Positions 26,363 to 34,367 of a stretch of 44,369 nucleotides of DNA are shown piece by piece. The notes under the pieces were generated by a model. It had not been told where the DNA came from and searched no databases. It worked only from the letters and a program-made list of their open reading frames with translations. Each line of letters begins with the position of its first letter. The first letter of the stretch is position 1. The position numbers and the translations under genes were made by a program. Source of the DNA: Silvibacterium sp. (GTDB lineage Bacteria > Acidobacteriota > Terriglobia > Terriglobales > Acidobacteriaceae); contig JAFAKX010000115.1 of the NCBI GenBank assembly GCA_019234945.1, forward strand, positions 1-44,369. Direction: 5' to 3'.

Positions 26363-26911
26363 TTAGCTCCTGGCCGCTAGCTTCCCAGCGTCCGCCTGTC
26401 GTGACGCAAATTCCTTTTGGGTGCGGCTGTCAGCCCCAGTGACGGGACCTGATTGTTCCGTTGGTTTCCAGCAGTGGATGAATTCCTTCCGGGTGTGATC
26501 GGTTCCGCGGACGCTGAAGGAGCGGGTCTGTTTGGAGTAAATGACCTGCTGAAGCCCGCCGTGGATGGAGTTGACGTTGTTGTAGTGGCCGATGCCGGTC
26601 CCGGTGTACTCACGGCTCATCTTTATGTAGCTGTGCCATCCCGGGTTGCCGTTGGCGTGAAAGCCCGATGCTTCCAGCAGGCCGTCTTCGGGCTGCCAGA
26701 CAATCTCGACGATCGCGCCGGTCGGCTCCTGTGTCCCGTCGTCCCGTACCCGATATTGTGCGTACCGGCCGGCGAGTGCGGCGTAGTCACGGGTGAGCGC
26801 CCGCAGCTCGGACCGCTTGCGCACTCGGAGACCGATCTGCCACTCGGCCACCGCTCCGAGACCAGCTCCAAGAACGAACCCGATTGCGAGACTCCACCAA
26901 TGGATTGCCAT
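26363..26911 (-). CDS. Membrane-anchored protein of unknown function
   Basis: The frame opens at a GTG at 26920, but GGGAGGAG lies eight bases before the ATG at 26911, which is preferred (182 residues). One N-terminal membrane helix (WSLAIGFVLGAGLGAVAEW) is followed by a coiled stretch with RKRSELRALTRDYAAL and a domain containing GAIVEIVWQPEDGLLEASG and HYNNVNSIHGGLQQVIY. I do not recognise the family. It lies between the SpoIIE-type phosphatase and the S9 peptidase on the same strand. Confidence 0.75.
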   Translation of the reverse strand: MAIHWWSLAIGFVLGAGLGAVAEWQIGLRVRKRSELRALTRDYAALAGRYAQYRVRDDGTQEPTGAIVEIVWQPEDGLLEASGFHANGNPGWHSYIKMSREYTGTGIGHYNNVNSIHGGLQQVIYSKQTRSFSVRGTDHTRKEFIHCWKPTEQSGPVTGADSRTQKEFASRQADAGKLAARS

Positions 26912-27013
26912 TCCGCACACTCCTCCCGGAAAAGGACGAAGCTCTTCGTAGGTGTACGGAGATTGCGGGGTTCTGGTTCCAGGGGAAATGCGGAGAGATG
27001 ACCGGTTCCATGC

Positions 27014-28186
27014 TTATTGAATGATCCGGACCAGAAGCAATGTCTGGTCATCCTGTTGCACACCGTATCGACGGACTTCCTTCATGATCAGGTCCCAAAT
27101 CTGCGGCAACGGTTGCGCAGCGTGTTGGGTCAGGAGTTGCGCCAGGCGGGTCAAGCCAAAATCCTCGTCCCTTTCGTTGGGTACCTCCGATATGCCGTCT
27201 ATTAGCAACAGGAACAGATCCCCTGGTGAGTACGCAACGCGCTTGCTGGCATAGCAGCCGCCGGGAATCAGGCCCAAAGGAAACTGCTCCATCGAGAGCG
27301 TGGTCGTGTCCTGACTGCGATCCCGATAATGCAGAATGGGGACGTGTCCGGCCGAGGAGTACTCCACCTCCGCCGAACCATCGAGTTGCAGTAAAGCCAG
27401 CGTGGCGTACATATCAGGTCCTTTGAGGCCGGGCAAAACGCGGTCTGCACTTTCAAGCAGCGCCACCGGCGTTTGCCGGAATTGGACGGCAAGCCGCATC
27501 GCAGTCTTCAACATCCCCATCAACTGGCCGGCGGCCAGGCCGTGTCCCGATACATCCGCGACATAAACGAGCAGACTCCCATCGCTCGCGATGACATCGA
27601 TCAAGTCACCGCCCATCTCAGCGCTGGGGATGGATTTGCCATACACCTCAAAACTGGCGTTCTGGAAGGAGACGGTTGGCACCAGAGTCGCTTGAATGCC
27701 GTGGGCCAGAGAAAGCTCGGTCTGCATGCGGATGTGAACCAGGCCCTCCGTACCGGCGAAGAAGGTCAGGAGTCGAAAACCAAAACCGACAGCAAACAAA
27801 GTGCCGATGGCGTCGAAGACTACCCGTCTGTGCAACGCGTCCGGCACCGGGAATGGCGCTGAGCCATGCGCGGCGCGATAACCCAGCCAACCCAAACCAA
27901 CCACCAGCACAAACAGGACGGGAACGAGGCGAACTTTCTTGATGATGGCAACGAAAAGTATGGTTGCGGAGATGCCTGCCAAGACAGGCCAAAACAAGCC
28001 TCGACCTAGACTGGGAAAATTGAGCTGCAGCAGATCGTAGCAAAAACCGGCCGCAGCGGCGATGAGGAAGGTGCCCGCCAGGAACAGCTTCATACGCCTT
28101 ATCGGAAGCGCACGCCAGTATGGGCTGAGCGCGCTGGGAAAGGCCGACGTAAGATCCGACAGCGACCTGCGGAGGCGATTGCTCAT
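27014..28186 (-). CDS. SpoIIE/RsbU-type protein phosphatase, membrane-bound
   Basis: The 390-residue protein has several N-terminal membrane helices (from about residue 34 to 150) and a PP2C-like SpoIIE domain (about 180-390). Metal-site motifs are seen in SAEMGGDLIDV, VADVSGHGLAAG, LLLIDGISEV and QQDDQTLLLVRI. It would dephosphorylate an anti-anti-sigma (STAS) partner in a partner-switching pathway; no such partner is in the window. AAGG stands eight bases before the ATG. Confidence 0.92.
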   Translation of the reverse strand: MSNRLRRSLSDLTSAFPSALSPYWRALPIRRMKLFLAGTFLIAAAAGFCYDLLQLNFPSLGRGLFWPVLAGISATILFVAIIKKVRLVPVLFVLVVGLGWLGYRAAHGSAPFPVPDALHRRVVFDAIGTLFAVGFGFRLLTFFAGTEGLVHIRMQTELSLAHGIQATLVPTVSFQNASFEVYGKSIPSAEMGGDLIDVIASDGSLLVYVADVSGHGLAAGQLMGMLKTAMRLAVQFRQTPVALLESADRVLPGLKGPDMYATLALLQLDGSAEVEYSSAGHVPILHYRDRSQDTTTLSMEQFPLGLIPGGCYASKRVAYSPGDLFLLLIDGISEVPNERDEDFGLTRLAQLLTQHAAQPLPQIWDLIMKEVRRYGVQQDDQTLLLVRIIQ

Positions 28187-28337
28187 GGATGGACCTTCCG
28201 GAACCTAACGGTCCAAAGTCATTGAGCGCGAGCGATTTTGTCAATTTAGCGATGAGACGGACGGGCGGTGGTGATTAGGAGAGCGGACATCCGCTGTCGC
28301 CTTTTAGCGGTTAGGCTGCGCAAGCCGAAAACTGGAC

Positions 28338-30392
28338 TTAGCGCTTCTTGGATGCCTTGGCCATCTTCGTTGGCTGATCGGGCACTGTCACTGTCACATG
28401 GATATTCCCATCCTGAACCATAGGTATTGCCACAGTAATGTCATACACGCCATCGCTCGGAAAATTTGCGACGTATCCGTTCGTCACATTCCACCCATCC
28501 TGCTTGACATCAGCATCGCCTTCCTTGGTTATGTGCACGTCCGCATTTGGATGTTCCGGCGGGACGTCGCCCGTCCAGGACTTCCGCCTGACCACCCACT
28601 TCACCTGGGAGGACTTGCCATGGATATTCGCCCCCTGCTGCGGCGTCAAAATTTCCAGGGTGCTCGAATGCGTTGACACGGCAGTAAAATACCAGCTCGC
28701 AACGGCAATGACGCAGCCGACTATGCCAGAACCTCCCACCAGAGCCGGAACCCGGTCCCAGAAAGTCTTCTTTCGCTCTTGACCTGAAGCGTCGAGATTC
28801 TTCGCCTCTCGCTTATATTCCTTCAGGTCGTGAATTGCTTCGAATGGAGCGATGACATCCTTGAATAACTTCCCATCAGAAATGGAGCTCCGTACTGCCA
28901 CCGTGCGGAGCCTGCGGTCCAGCTGGATCACCAGGTCATATCCACGTGGCCCCTGGAGATAGATCTGGGCCGAGACATAGTCGTGGTGTGTTCTCAGTCG
29001 TCCAAGAAATCCGTTCAGGGTCGTCTGCGGAATCAGCTGCTGCTGAACTTCACCCTCAGTCGTCGAAGCGCTCACGACAACATATCGCCGTTCGTCTCTG
29101 AATGCCTCTTTAACAGCATTGCCAATTGCTGTCGCTATGGTTCCGTCGAATTCCGGGCTCCAGACTTCTGTCCTTTCGTATTTCCGCGCGTAACGGTAAT
29201 ACTGATAGGGCCTGCTTGGTACAGGGTCGAGCTTCAGCTCGGTCTCATAATCCAAAAAGGTCATCGCGCCGGACGCAACAGCGCCGGGTTGCCGACTTAA
29301 CTCCAAGCCAACCTGCTCGCGCTTGATATCGATGTCGAGCGACTGGCGCGACTCGTCATTCGATATGGTGCAGCTCGCCGACTGCATTTCACTCCAGCGG
29401 TGACCGACCTCGTCGCGCCACAAATTGAAGTCCGATACTGTATAGTCCTGGTCGGCCTCGCGATATCTGCCATTGAACCACGTCCTATTGACCGCGACTT
29501 TGGTCAGTATTTCCAGACACCGGTGAATCCACTCATCATTGATGGGCTGCTGCGTATAGTAGAGCTTCTTCTCTCCCTTCAGTTGTGCCACCGGAGTTAC
29601 TCGCGGAGCCACTCTCAGCGTGCTTTCGAATCCATCGAAAACGTCGCGTAACGCTGAAGCGTCTTCGGCGGAAGCGCTTAATGTAACAAACTTTTCCGGG
29701 ATCTGCAGACGCAGGTTTGCAGTCCGGACTGTCCTGAAACCTCTGAATTCGACCGTAGCCAAGTCCTGCCAGCGCCGAGTGATCGCGTTTTTCCACGGCT
29801 CGGCGTCTCGTATCTCTTCGGCTGTTCCCGGATCTGCCTTGCTTGTGATTGCTCCACTAAAGATGGCATCTCCCAACCAGGCGCTCACCACGTCTACCGC
29901 TTTCAGACAGTTCTCCGCTGATATCACATCCAGGAGCCGATAACTGCCACTCCTCCTGAAGCTTGAAGTTGGTGGGGGTAGGGCCGGACTACTGGGCTTC
30001 CTAGTTTCTGCAGGTTTCAGCCCGGCTGCTGTTGCGAACGCCGCTATCTGCGCCTGCGACTCCGCCGCCCGCTGCACCTCGCTGCGCATCGACACATTGA
30101 CAGTATCCGAGCCTATTGTGAGGTCCAGGGAAGTGGAACCTTGGCTTGCATACAGTCTGTATGACTTCGCTGGTTCATCCAATGCATTCAGCCATTCCTG
30201 GACCGTACCGAACTCGACGGTCTGCTCGACGTCCTGATCCTGGGTGGTCTGGACAACACTTGCGCTCACATAGCTTGCAGCCGAAACGGCAGAAATGAGA
30301 TGGTCCTCGATCGGCTTCCGCAAGCCTGACGCATCTGGCGATCGCCAGGAATATCGGGCTCGGGCCTGAATGGTGGTTTTCTTTTCCTCCAT
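28338..30392 (-). CDS. Large single-pass membrane protein of unknown function
   Basis: The start at 30392 has GAAGGAG eight bases upstream and yields 684 residues (MEEKKTTIQARARYSW). There is no signal peptide, so the first ~560 residues are cytoplasmic. They seem to hold repeated modules: one near residues 10-115 (VQEWLNALDE...STSLDLTI...VNVSMRS), one near 195-255, and one near 415-535 (LNGFLGRLR...RGYDLVIQLDRRLRTVAVRSS). A helix near 565-585 (SGIVGCVIAVASWYF) leads to an outside Ig-like domain (TLEILTPQQGANIHGKSSQ) with VYDITVAIPM and IHVTVTVPD. I do not recognise any family. Confidence 0.85.
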   Translation of the reverse strand: MEEKKTTIQARARYSWRSPDASGLRKPIEDHLISAVSAASYVSASVVQTTQDQDVEQTVEFGTVQEWLNALDEPAKSYRLYASQGSTSLDLTIGSDTVNVSMRSEVQRAAESQAQIAAFATAAGLKPAETRKPSSPALPPPTSSFRRSGSYRLLDVISAENCLKAVDVVSAWLGDAIFSGAITSKADPGTAEEIRDAEPWKNAITRRWQDLATVEFRGFRTVRTANLRLQIPEKFVTLSASAEDASALRDVFDGFESTLRVAPRVTPVAQLKGEKKLYYTQQPINDEWIHRCLEILTKVAVNRTWFNGRYREADQDYTVSDFNLWRDEVGHRWSEMQSASCTISNDESRQSLDIDIKREQVGLELSRQPGAVASGAMTFLDYETELKLDPVPSRPYQYYRYARKYERTEVWSPEFDGTIATAIGNAVKEAFRDERRYVVVSASTTEGEVQQQLIPQTTLNGFLGRLRTHHDYVSAQIYLQGPRGYDLVIQLDRRLRTVAVRSSISDGKLFKDVIAPFEAIHDLKEYKREAKNLDASGQERKKTFWDRVPALVGGSGIVGCVIAVASWYFTAVSTHSSTLEILTPQQGANIHGKSSQVKWVVRRKSWTGDVPPEHPNADVHITKEGDADVKQDGWNVTNGYVANFPSDGVYDITVAIPMVQDGNIHVTVTVPDQPTKMAKASKKR

Positions 30393-30798
30393 ATCCCGCG
30401 CTCCTTCAAGCCGAATTTGAACTCCCATATTCTCAAGAATGGGTAGGGGGTTGGCAATGGATTTCAGCGTATCGCTTCGATCCCTTCTGCCGCTTCCGAA
30501 TTACAGCTCGATTGTGACTTTTAGGTGTCCCGCGCGGCCGGCGTATTCGTCGAGGGGTAGTAAGGATAGATCGTGCATCCCACCTTCGCTTAACCACCCC
30601 ACCGAGCGTAAAACCGCGCTCGCTGGGGACCCCGGCGCGCTCAGGATTGGGCACCTGTGTCCCGGTTCGCGCTTTGCTCAGGATGACAGCCTCAGGGTGT
30701 AGCGGATAGAGGGTAGGAAGTCAGTTGCTTCCCGCCCTTTCGGCCCAACATAAGGCCGAAAGGATGGGGCACCCGCTGGGCAGGAGTAAGGCTTGAGC
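30393..30798. other. Noncoding stretch with repeat fragments
   Basis: No coding frame is convincing. It contains GCGCTCAGGATTGGGC (about 30637) and TTTGCTCAGGATGACAG (about 30673), fragments of the repeat that is expanded in the multicopper oxidase gene, and a strong hairpin at its right end. Confidence 0.5.
30736..30763. repeat. Perfect 10-bp hairpin after the SDR gene
   Basis: CCTTTCGGCC (30736-30745) and GGCCGAAAGG (30754-30763) form a perfect stem with an eight-base loop, 36 bases past the SDR stop. It lacks a U tract on either strand, so it may be a repeat hairpin that stabilises or ends the transcript. Confidence 0.55.
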
Positions 30799-31545
30799 TT
30801 AGCGCAGGCCGCCGCTGGCGACGAGGCGCTCACCAGTCATCCACTTGGAGTCGTCGGAGGCGAGGAAAACGGCAACGGAGGAGATGTCGCCGACTTGGCC
30901 GATGCGTCCGAGCGGGGTCTGCGCGACAAGGCCCTTCTCGAAGTCGCCTCCAAGAAAGCCTCCGGCCTGTACGCCTTCGGTTTCAACCATGCCGGGATTC
31001 ACCGAATTGACCCGGATCTTGCGGGGGCCAAGCTCGTTGGCGAGGACGCCGGTGATGGCGTCGACGGCTCCCTTGGTGCCGGTGTAGACGGCGCTGGCGG
31101 GCGGGTATAGATCAGTCACGACCGAGCCAATGTTGATGATGCTGCCGCCTTCGGAGAGATGCTTGACGGCGGCCTTTGTGGTGAGAAGCAGACCGAGCAC
31201 ATTGATGTTGAAAATCTTCTGATAGTGCTCTTCGGTGACGGCTTCGATGGGCTGGAACTCATAGACGCCGGAGTTGTTGACCAGGACGTCGAGACGGCCG
31301 AAGTTTTTGACAGCGGTGTTGACGATTTTCTCGGCGTCAGCGGCTTTGGAGACGTCTCCGCCGACGGCGACGGCTTTGCCGCCGGCCCTGGTGATGGCGT
31401 CGACAACGGCGTCGGCTCCGGCTTTGCTGGACGCATAGTTGACAACGACGGAGGCGCCCTCGGTGGCGAGAGATTTGGCGATGGCGGCTCCGATACCCTT
31501 GGACGCGCCAGTAACGACTGCGACTTTACCTTTAAGCTTGCTCAT
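30799..31545 (-). CDS. SDR family NAD(P)-dependent oxidoreductase
   Basis: The 248-residue classical short-chain dehydrogenase has the cofactor motif TGASKGIG near residue 13, NNSG in place of the usual NNAG, the catalytic Ser in INIGSVV and the Y-x-x-x-K in VYTGTKGA. It resembles FabG-like or glucose dehydrogenase-like members; the substrate is unknown. It is divergent from an ArsR-like regulator gene 168 bases away and is probably its target. Confidence 0.93.
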   Translation of the reverse strand: MSKLKGKVAVVTGASKGIGAAIAKSLATEGASVVVNYASSKAGADAVVDAITRAGGKAVAVGGDVSKAADAEKIVNTAVKNFGRLDVLVNNSGVYEFQPIEAVTEEHYQKIFNINVLGLLLTTKAAVKHLSEGGSIINIGSVVTDLYPPASAVYTGTKGAVDAITGVLANELGPRKIRVNSVNPGMVETEGVQAGGFLGGDFEKGLVAQTPLGRIGQVGDISSVAVFLASDDSKWMTGERLVASGGLR

Positions 31546-31649
31546 GTCTGGATTTCTCCCGAAATCTTTGAATTGGAGCGACCGGCGGGAAAGATCGTCT
31601 TCGCCTCGCTCAGGAGAAGAGATGAGCAGGTTTGCGGACAGGATTCACT

Positions 31650-31684
31650 AGTTCAGAATTTATGAACTATAAAACTATTGAACT
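31650..31684. promoter_or_regulatory. Candidate operator between SDR and regulator
   Basis: AGTTCA (31650-31655) and TGAACT (31663-31668) form an inverted repeat with a seven-base spacer, and a further TGAACT follows at 31679-31684. The region is AT-rich (TATAAAA at 31669-31674), unlike its surroundings, and lies between two divergent genes, as expected for a binding site of the regulator. Confidence 0.5.
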
Positions 31685-31713
31685 TTTTGTGCGGGATTGA
31701 CTCTAATAGGCGA

Positions 31714-32094
31714 ATGCGCCCTTTGTTCCATCCATCGATTGAAGACATAACCGTCGAGGGAATTTTGCATGCCCTTTCCGATCCGGTGCGGGCGGCCATC
31801 TATGCCGACATCGTGTCACAAGAATTTGCGCAGAACTGCTCCAACTTTCTGACAGTGAGCAATAAGAGCATCCCGAAATCGACGCTTTCGCAGCACTTCA
31901 GGATTCTGCGGGATGCGGGACTAATCCGCAGTGAACGTCACGGGGTAGAGATGCACAATGTCTCGCGCTGTGCCGAGCTGGCGAAGCGCTTTCCCGGCCT
32001 GATTCATGCGATTGTCACGGCGCACACCATTCAGTCTGCGGGTGAAGCTCGGGGGAAGAAGGCGGGCGCAAAGAAATCCGGGAAAAGGGCTTGA
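31714..32094 (+). CDS. ArsR-like winged-helix transcriptional regulator
   Basis: The frame opens at a TTG at 31678, but the ATG at 31714 (after TAGG) fits better and gives 126 residues. The winged helix is seen in ILHALSDPVRAAIYADI (start of the fold) and KSTLSQHFRILRDAGLIRSERHG (recognition helix and wing). No cysteine metal-binding motif is present, so it is not a metal sensor of the usual type. The C-terminal tail is Lys/Ala-rich. It probably represses the divergent SDR gene. Confidence 0.9.
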   Translation: MRPLFHPSIEDITVEGILHALSDPVRAAIYADIVSQEFAQNCSNFLTVSNKSIPKSTLSQHFRILRDAGLIRSERHGVEMHNVSRCAELAKRFPGLIHAIVTAHTIQSAGEARGKKAGAKKSGKRA

Positions 32095-32124
32095 GCCGGG
32101 CCTCAGGGATGTTCTGCTAGGAGC

Positions 32125-34296
32125 TCAGGAGGGCGAGCCCTCCGATAGCACCTCGTACGGCCGCATCATCTCGTTGTCTTCGTGCTCCAGAATGTGGCAG
32201 TGCCAGATGTAGCGTCCGGCGTATCCGTCGAAGGGGATGATGATGCGAGTGACCATGGCGGGGTCGGCGCGGACGGTGTCTTTCCATCCCATCTCTTCAG
32301 GCGCGGGCGGCTGGGCGGGTCCGAAGTAATGCAGCGTGCTCTTGGACTGATATGCGAATTGGTCGAAGGGGCGGCGGTCGAGGATCTGAAAGCGGACCAA
32401 ATGTAAGTGGATTGGGTGGGAGTCGTCGGTGAGGTTGACGAGCTCCCATATTTCGACTGAGTGGAGGACAGGCTTTTCTGTTATCGGCGCGTGCCAGGGC
32501 GTGTTGTTCAGCAGCATGCCCATCGAGCGCTTGACCATGTCCATGTTCTCGTCGAGAGTGAGGCGGCGGGTGCGGACTGCGGCCGATTCGGCGAGGCGGG
32601 GGGTCTCGTGGAGGGTGGCGGGGATGGATGGCGCTGTTTGGGATGTGAGAAGCAGGTTCTTCGACTGAGCTGGCGCTTCGCTCAGGATAACGGGTTCATA
32701 GGTGGGGCCGGCAGCAAGGTTGCTGTGCCGTCCCTGGCGGGACTCGGCATGTTCCGTGGTCCAATTCCCGGCACTTCCGTGCCGGGCTACAGATTGTTCC
32801 GTCCCTTCGGGACTTGTAAAAAGCAGGTCTTTCGACGCCGCGCTACGTGCTTCGCTCAGGATGACAGGTTCATAGGTGGGGCCGGCAGCAAGGTTGCAGT
32901 GCCGTCCCTGGCGGGACTCGGCTTGTTCCGTGGTCCAGTCCCCGCCACTTCCGTGCCGGGCTACAGATTGTTTCGTCCCTGCGGGACTAGTGAAAAGCAG
33001 GTTCTTCGACTGCGCTGGCGCTCCGCTCAGGATGACAGGTGTGTTCAGAAGCAGGTCCCGCGTCTCCGCCGGCGCTTTGCTCGGGATGACAATCTCATTT
33101 GTTGTCCGCGCTCCGGTTGGGATGACCGGTTTCGTGTTTCCTGCGACGCGGAATTGGAGGATTGAGAAGCTGTCGCTGATGAGTTCGAGGTGCTGTCCGG
33201 CGAGGGAGGCGAAGTCGATGAGGATGTCGGCGCGTTCGGCGGGAGCGAGCGTGATGCGGCGGAGGGGGACGGGTGCGGCGAGGAGTCCCTGGTCGGAGGA
33301 GATGGCGAAGAACTGAGCGGCAGGCGACTGTGAATGAGCCGCGGGCGCTTGAGGCAGGGCCGGGTTGGTGAGCGAGGGGCGGAAGAAGCGTCCGTTGGAG
33401 GCGTTGAGGAGGCGGAAGCGATAGAGGGTGGGCTCGACGTCGAGGTAGGGCAGCAGCTTGCCGTTGGCGAGGATGGCGTCTCCGAAGGCCTCGGGGACCC
33501 AGACTTCGCCGGGCTTTTCGGAGACGGGATAATCAAGCTGGCCATCGGCACGGAGGGTGCGATCGCAGATGAGGATGGGGATGTCGCGGGGGCCGGTGGG
33601 AAGGTTGAGGGGGTCCTCGCGTGCATCGCGGAGGATGCAGAAGCCCATCATTCCCGCCCAGGTGTTGAGGCGGTTAATCCCCATGGTGTGGTCGTGATAG
33701 AAGAGCGTGGCGGCGTGCTGGAGTGAGGGGTAATGGCAGGTCTGCGATTGGCCGGGGAGGGTCCATTCCTCGGGGTATCCGTCGGAGGCGGCGGGGGTGC
33801 GTCCGCCGTGGAGATGGATGACGGCGCGGACATCGGGTGTGGTGATTTCGGCCCCGTGGAGGACGTGGTCGATGGCGAAAAGATGGCGTTGCGGGAGCTG
33901 ATTCTGCCACTCGACGATCATGCCTTGGGCGATGGGCGATTCAAGGGTGGGGCCTGGGAATGATCCGCCGATGGTCCACATGCGGGTGGGCGGCAGGTCG
34001 CGGTGGAGCTTCACGGGGGTCTCGGCGATGGGGAGGCGGTAGAAGGGGATCTGCTGCTTGGGGTCGTCTGGATCGGGGCGGGTTCCGGCGGACTTGGCGA
34101 TGGCGGGTATCGGCAGCGGGTCGACGAAAGGTGCGAGGGTTGAGGGGTCCAAAATCGGGGCGCGGATGGGGGATTTGGCCTCTGCTTCGGTGTGGGCGGG
34201 CTTCTGGGCGCGGAGCGTCAGGCTGACGGCGGCGAGTGCTGACGTGCTGATGAAATGACGGCGTGTGATCGGCGATTTCAAAAGCGAGGATTTCAA
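32125..34296 (-). CDS. CotA-like multicopper oxidase with repeat-derived insertion
   Basis: The copper-site motifs are HLHGG, LFYHDHTMG, HPIHLHLV and YIWHCHILEHEDNEMM, as in CotA/bilirubin oxidase-type laccases. A Tat signal (TRRHFIS) leads to export. A TTG at 34311 is possible, but GGAG overlaps it, so the TTG at 34296 is preferred; the start is uncertain. About 160 residues between the second and third cupredoxin domains come from an in-frame dispersed repeat (units such as VILSEAPAQSKNLL, SVARHGSAGNW, NLAAGPTYEP). Without it the length would be normal (about 560). It oxidises phenols or metals in the periplasm; the substrate is not known. Confidence 0.9.
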   Translation of the reverse strand: MKSSLLKSPITRRHFISTSALAAVSLTLRAQKPAHTEAEAKSPIRAPILDPSTLAPFVDPLPIPAIAKSAGTRPDPDDPKQQIPFYRLPIAETPVKLHRDLPPTRMWTIGGSFPGPTLESPIAQGMIVEWQNQLPQRHLFAIDHVLHGAEITTPDVRAVIHLHGGRTPAASDGYPEEWTLPGQSQTCHYPSLQHAATLFYHDHTMGINRLNTWAGMMGFCILRDAREDPLNLPTGPRDIPILICDRTLRADGQLDYPVSEKPGEVWVPEAFGDAILANGKLLPYLDVEPTLYRFRLLNASNGRFFRPSLTNPALPQAPAAHSQSPAAQFFAISSDQGLLAAPVPLRRITLAPAERADILIDFASLAGQHLELISDSFSILQFRVAGNTKPVIPTGARTTNEIVIPSKAPAETRDLLLNTPVILSGAPAQSKNLLFTSPAGTKQSVARHGSGGDWTTEQAESRQGRHCNLAAGPTYEPVILSEARSAASKDLLFTSPEGTEQSVARHGSAGNWTTEHAESRQGRHSNLAAGPTYEPVILSEAPAQSKNLLLTSQTAPSIPATLHETPRLAESAAVRTRRLTLDENMDMVKRSMGMLLNNTPWHAPITEKPVLHSVEIWELVNLTDDSHPIHLHLVRFQILDRRPFDQFAYQSKSTLHYFGPAQPPAPEEMGWKDTVRADPAMVTRIIIPFDGYAGRYIWHCHILEHEDNEMMRPYEVLSEGSPS
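32651..33130 (+). repeat. Tandem repeat array inside the multicopper oxidase gene
   Basis: Units beginning AGCAGG stand at 32651, 32822, 32996 and 33050, with spacings of 171, 174 and 54 bases, all multiples of three. The two long units each contain GCTCAGGAT, TTCATAGGTGGGGCCGGCAG, GTCCCTGGCGGGACTCGG and the CCGTGCCGGGCTACAGATT palindrome also found at 17312-17340. No unit introduces a stop in the minus-strand gene. Confidence 0.85.
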
Positions 34297-34309
34297 AGCG
34301 GGGAACTCC

Positions 34310-34344
34310 AAAAGAAAAAGGGTAGCAGTGCGGGGCCGCTACCC
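34310..34344 (-). terminator. Terminator after the phosphoesterase gene
   Basis: GGGTAGC (34320-34326) and GCTACCC (34338-34344) form the stem; on the minus strand it is followed by TTTTTCTTTT. It lies right before the multicopper oxidase gene, so that gene may need its own promoter or readthrough. Confidence 0.75.
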
Positions 34345-34367
34345 TTGAAGTGAAGCGACGAGAAGGG

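Noticed and set aside
32651-33130. CRISPR-like array
   Set aside because: The units are long, few and partly divergent, with no short uniform spacers. They are translated and match dispersed intergenic palindromes.
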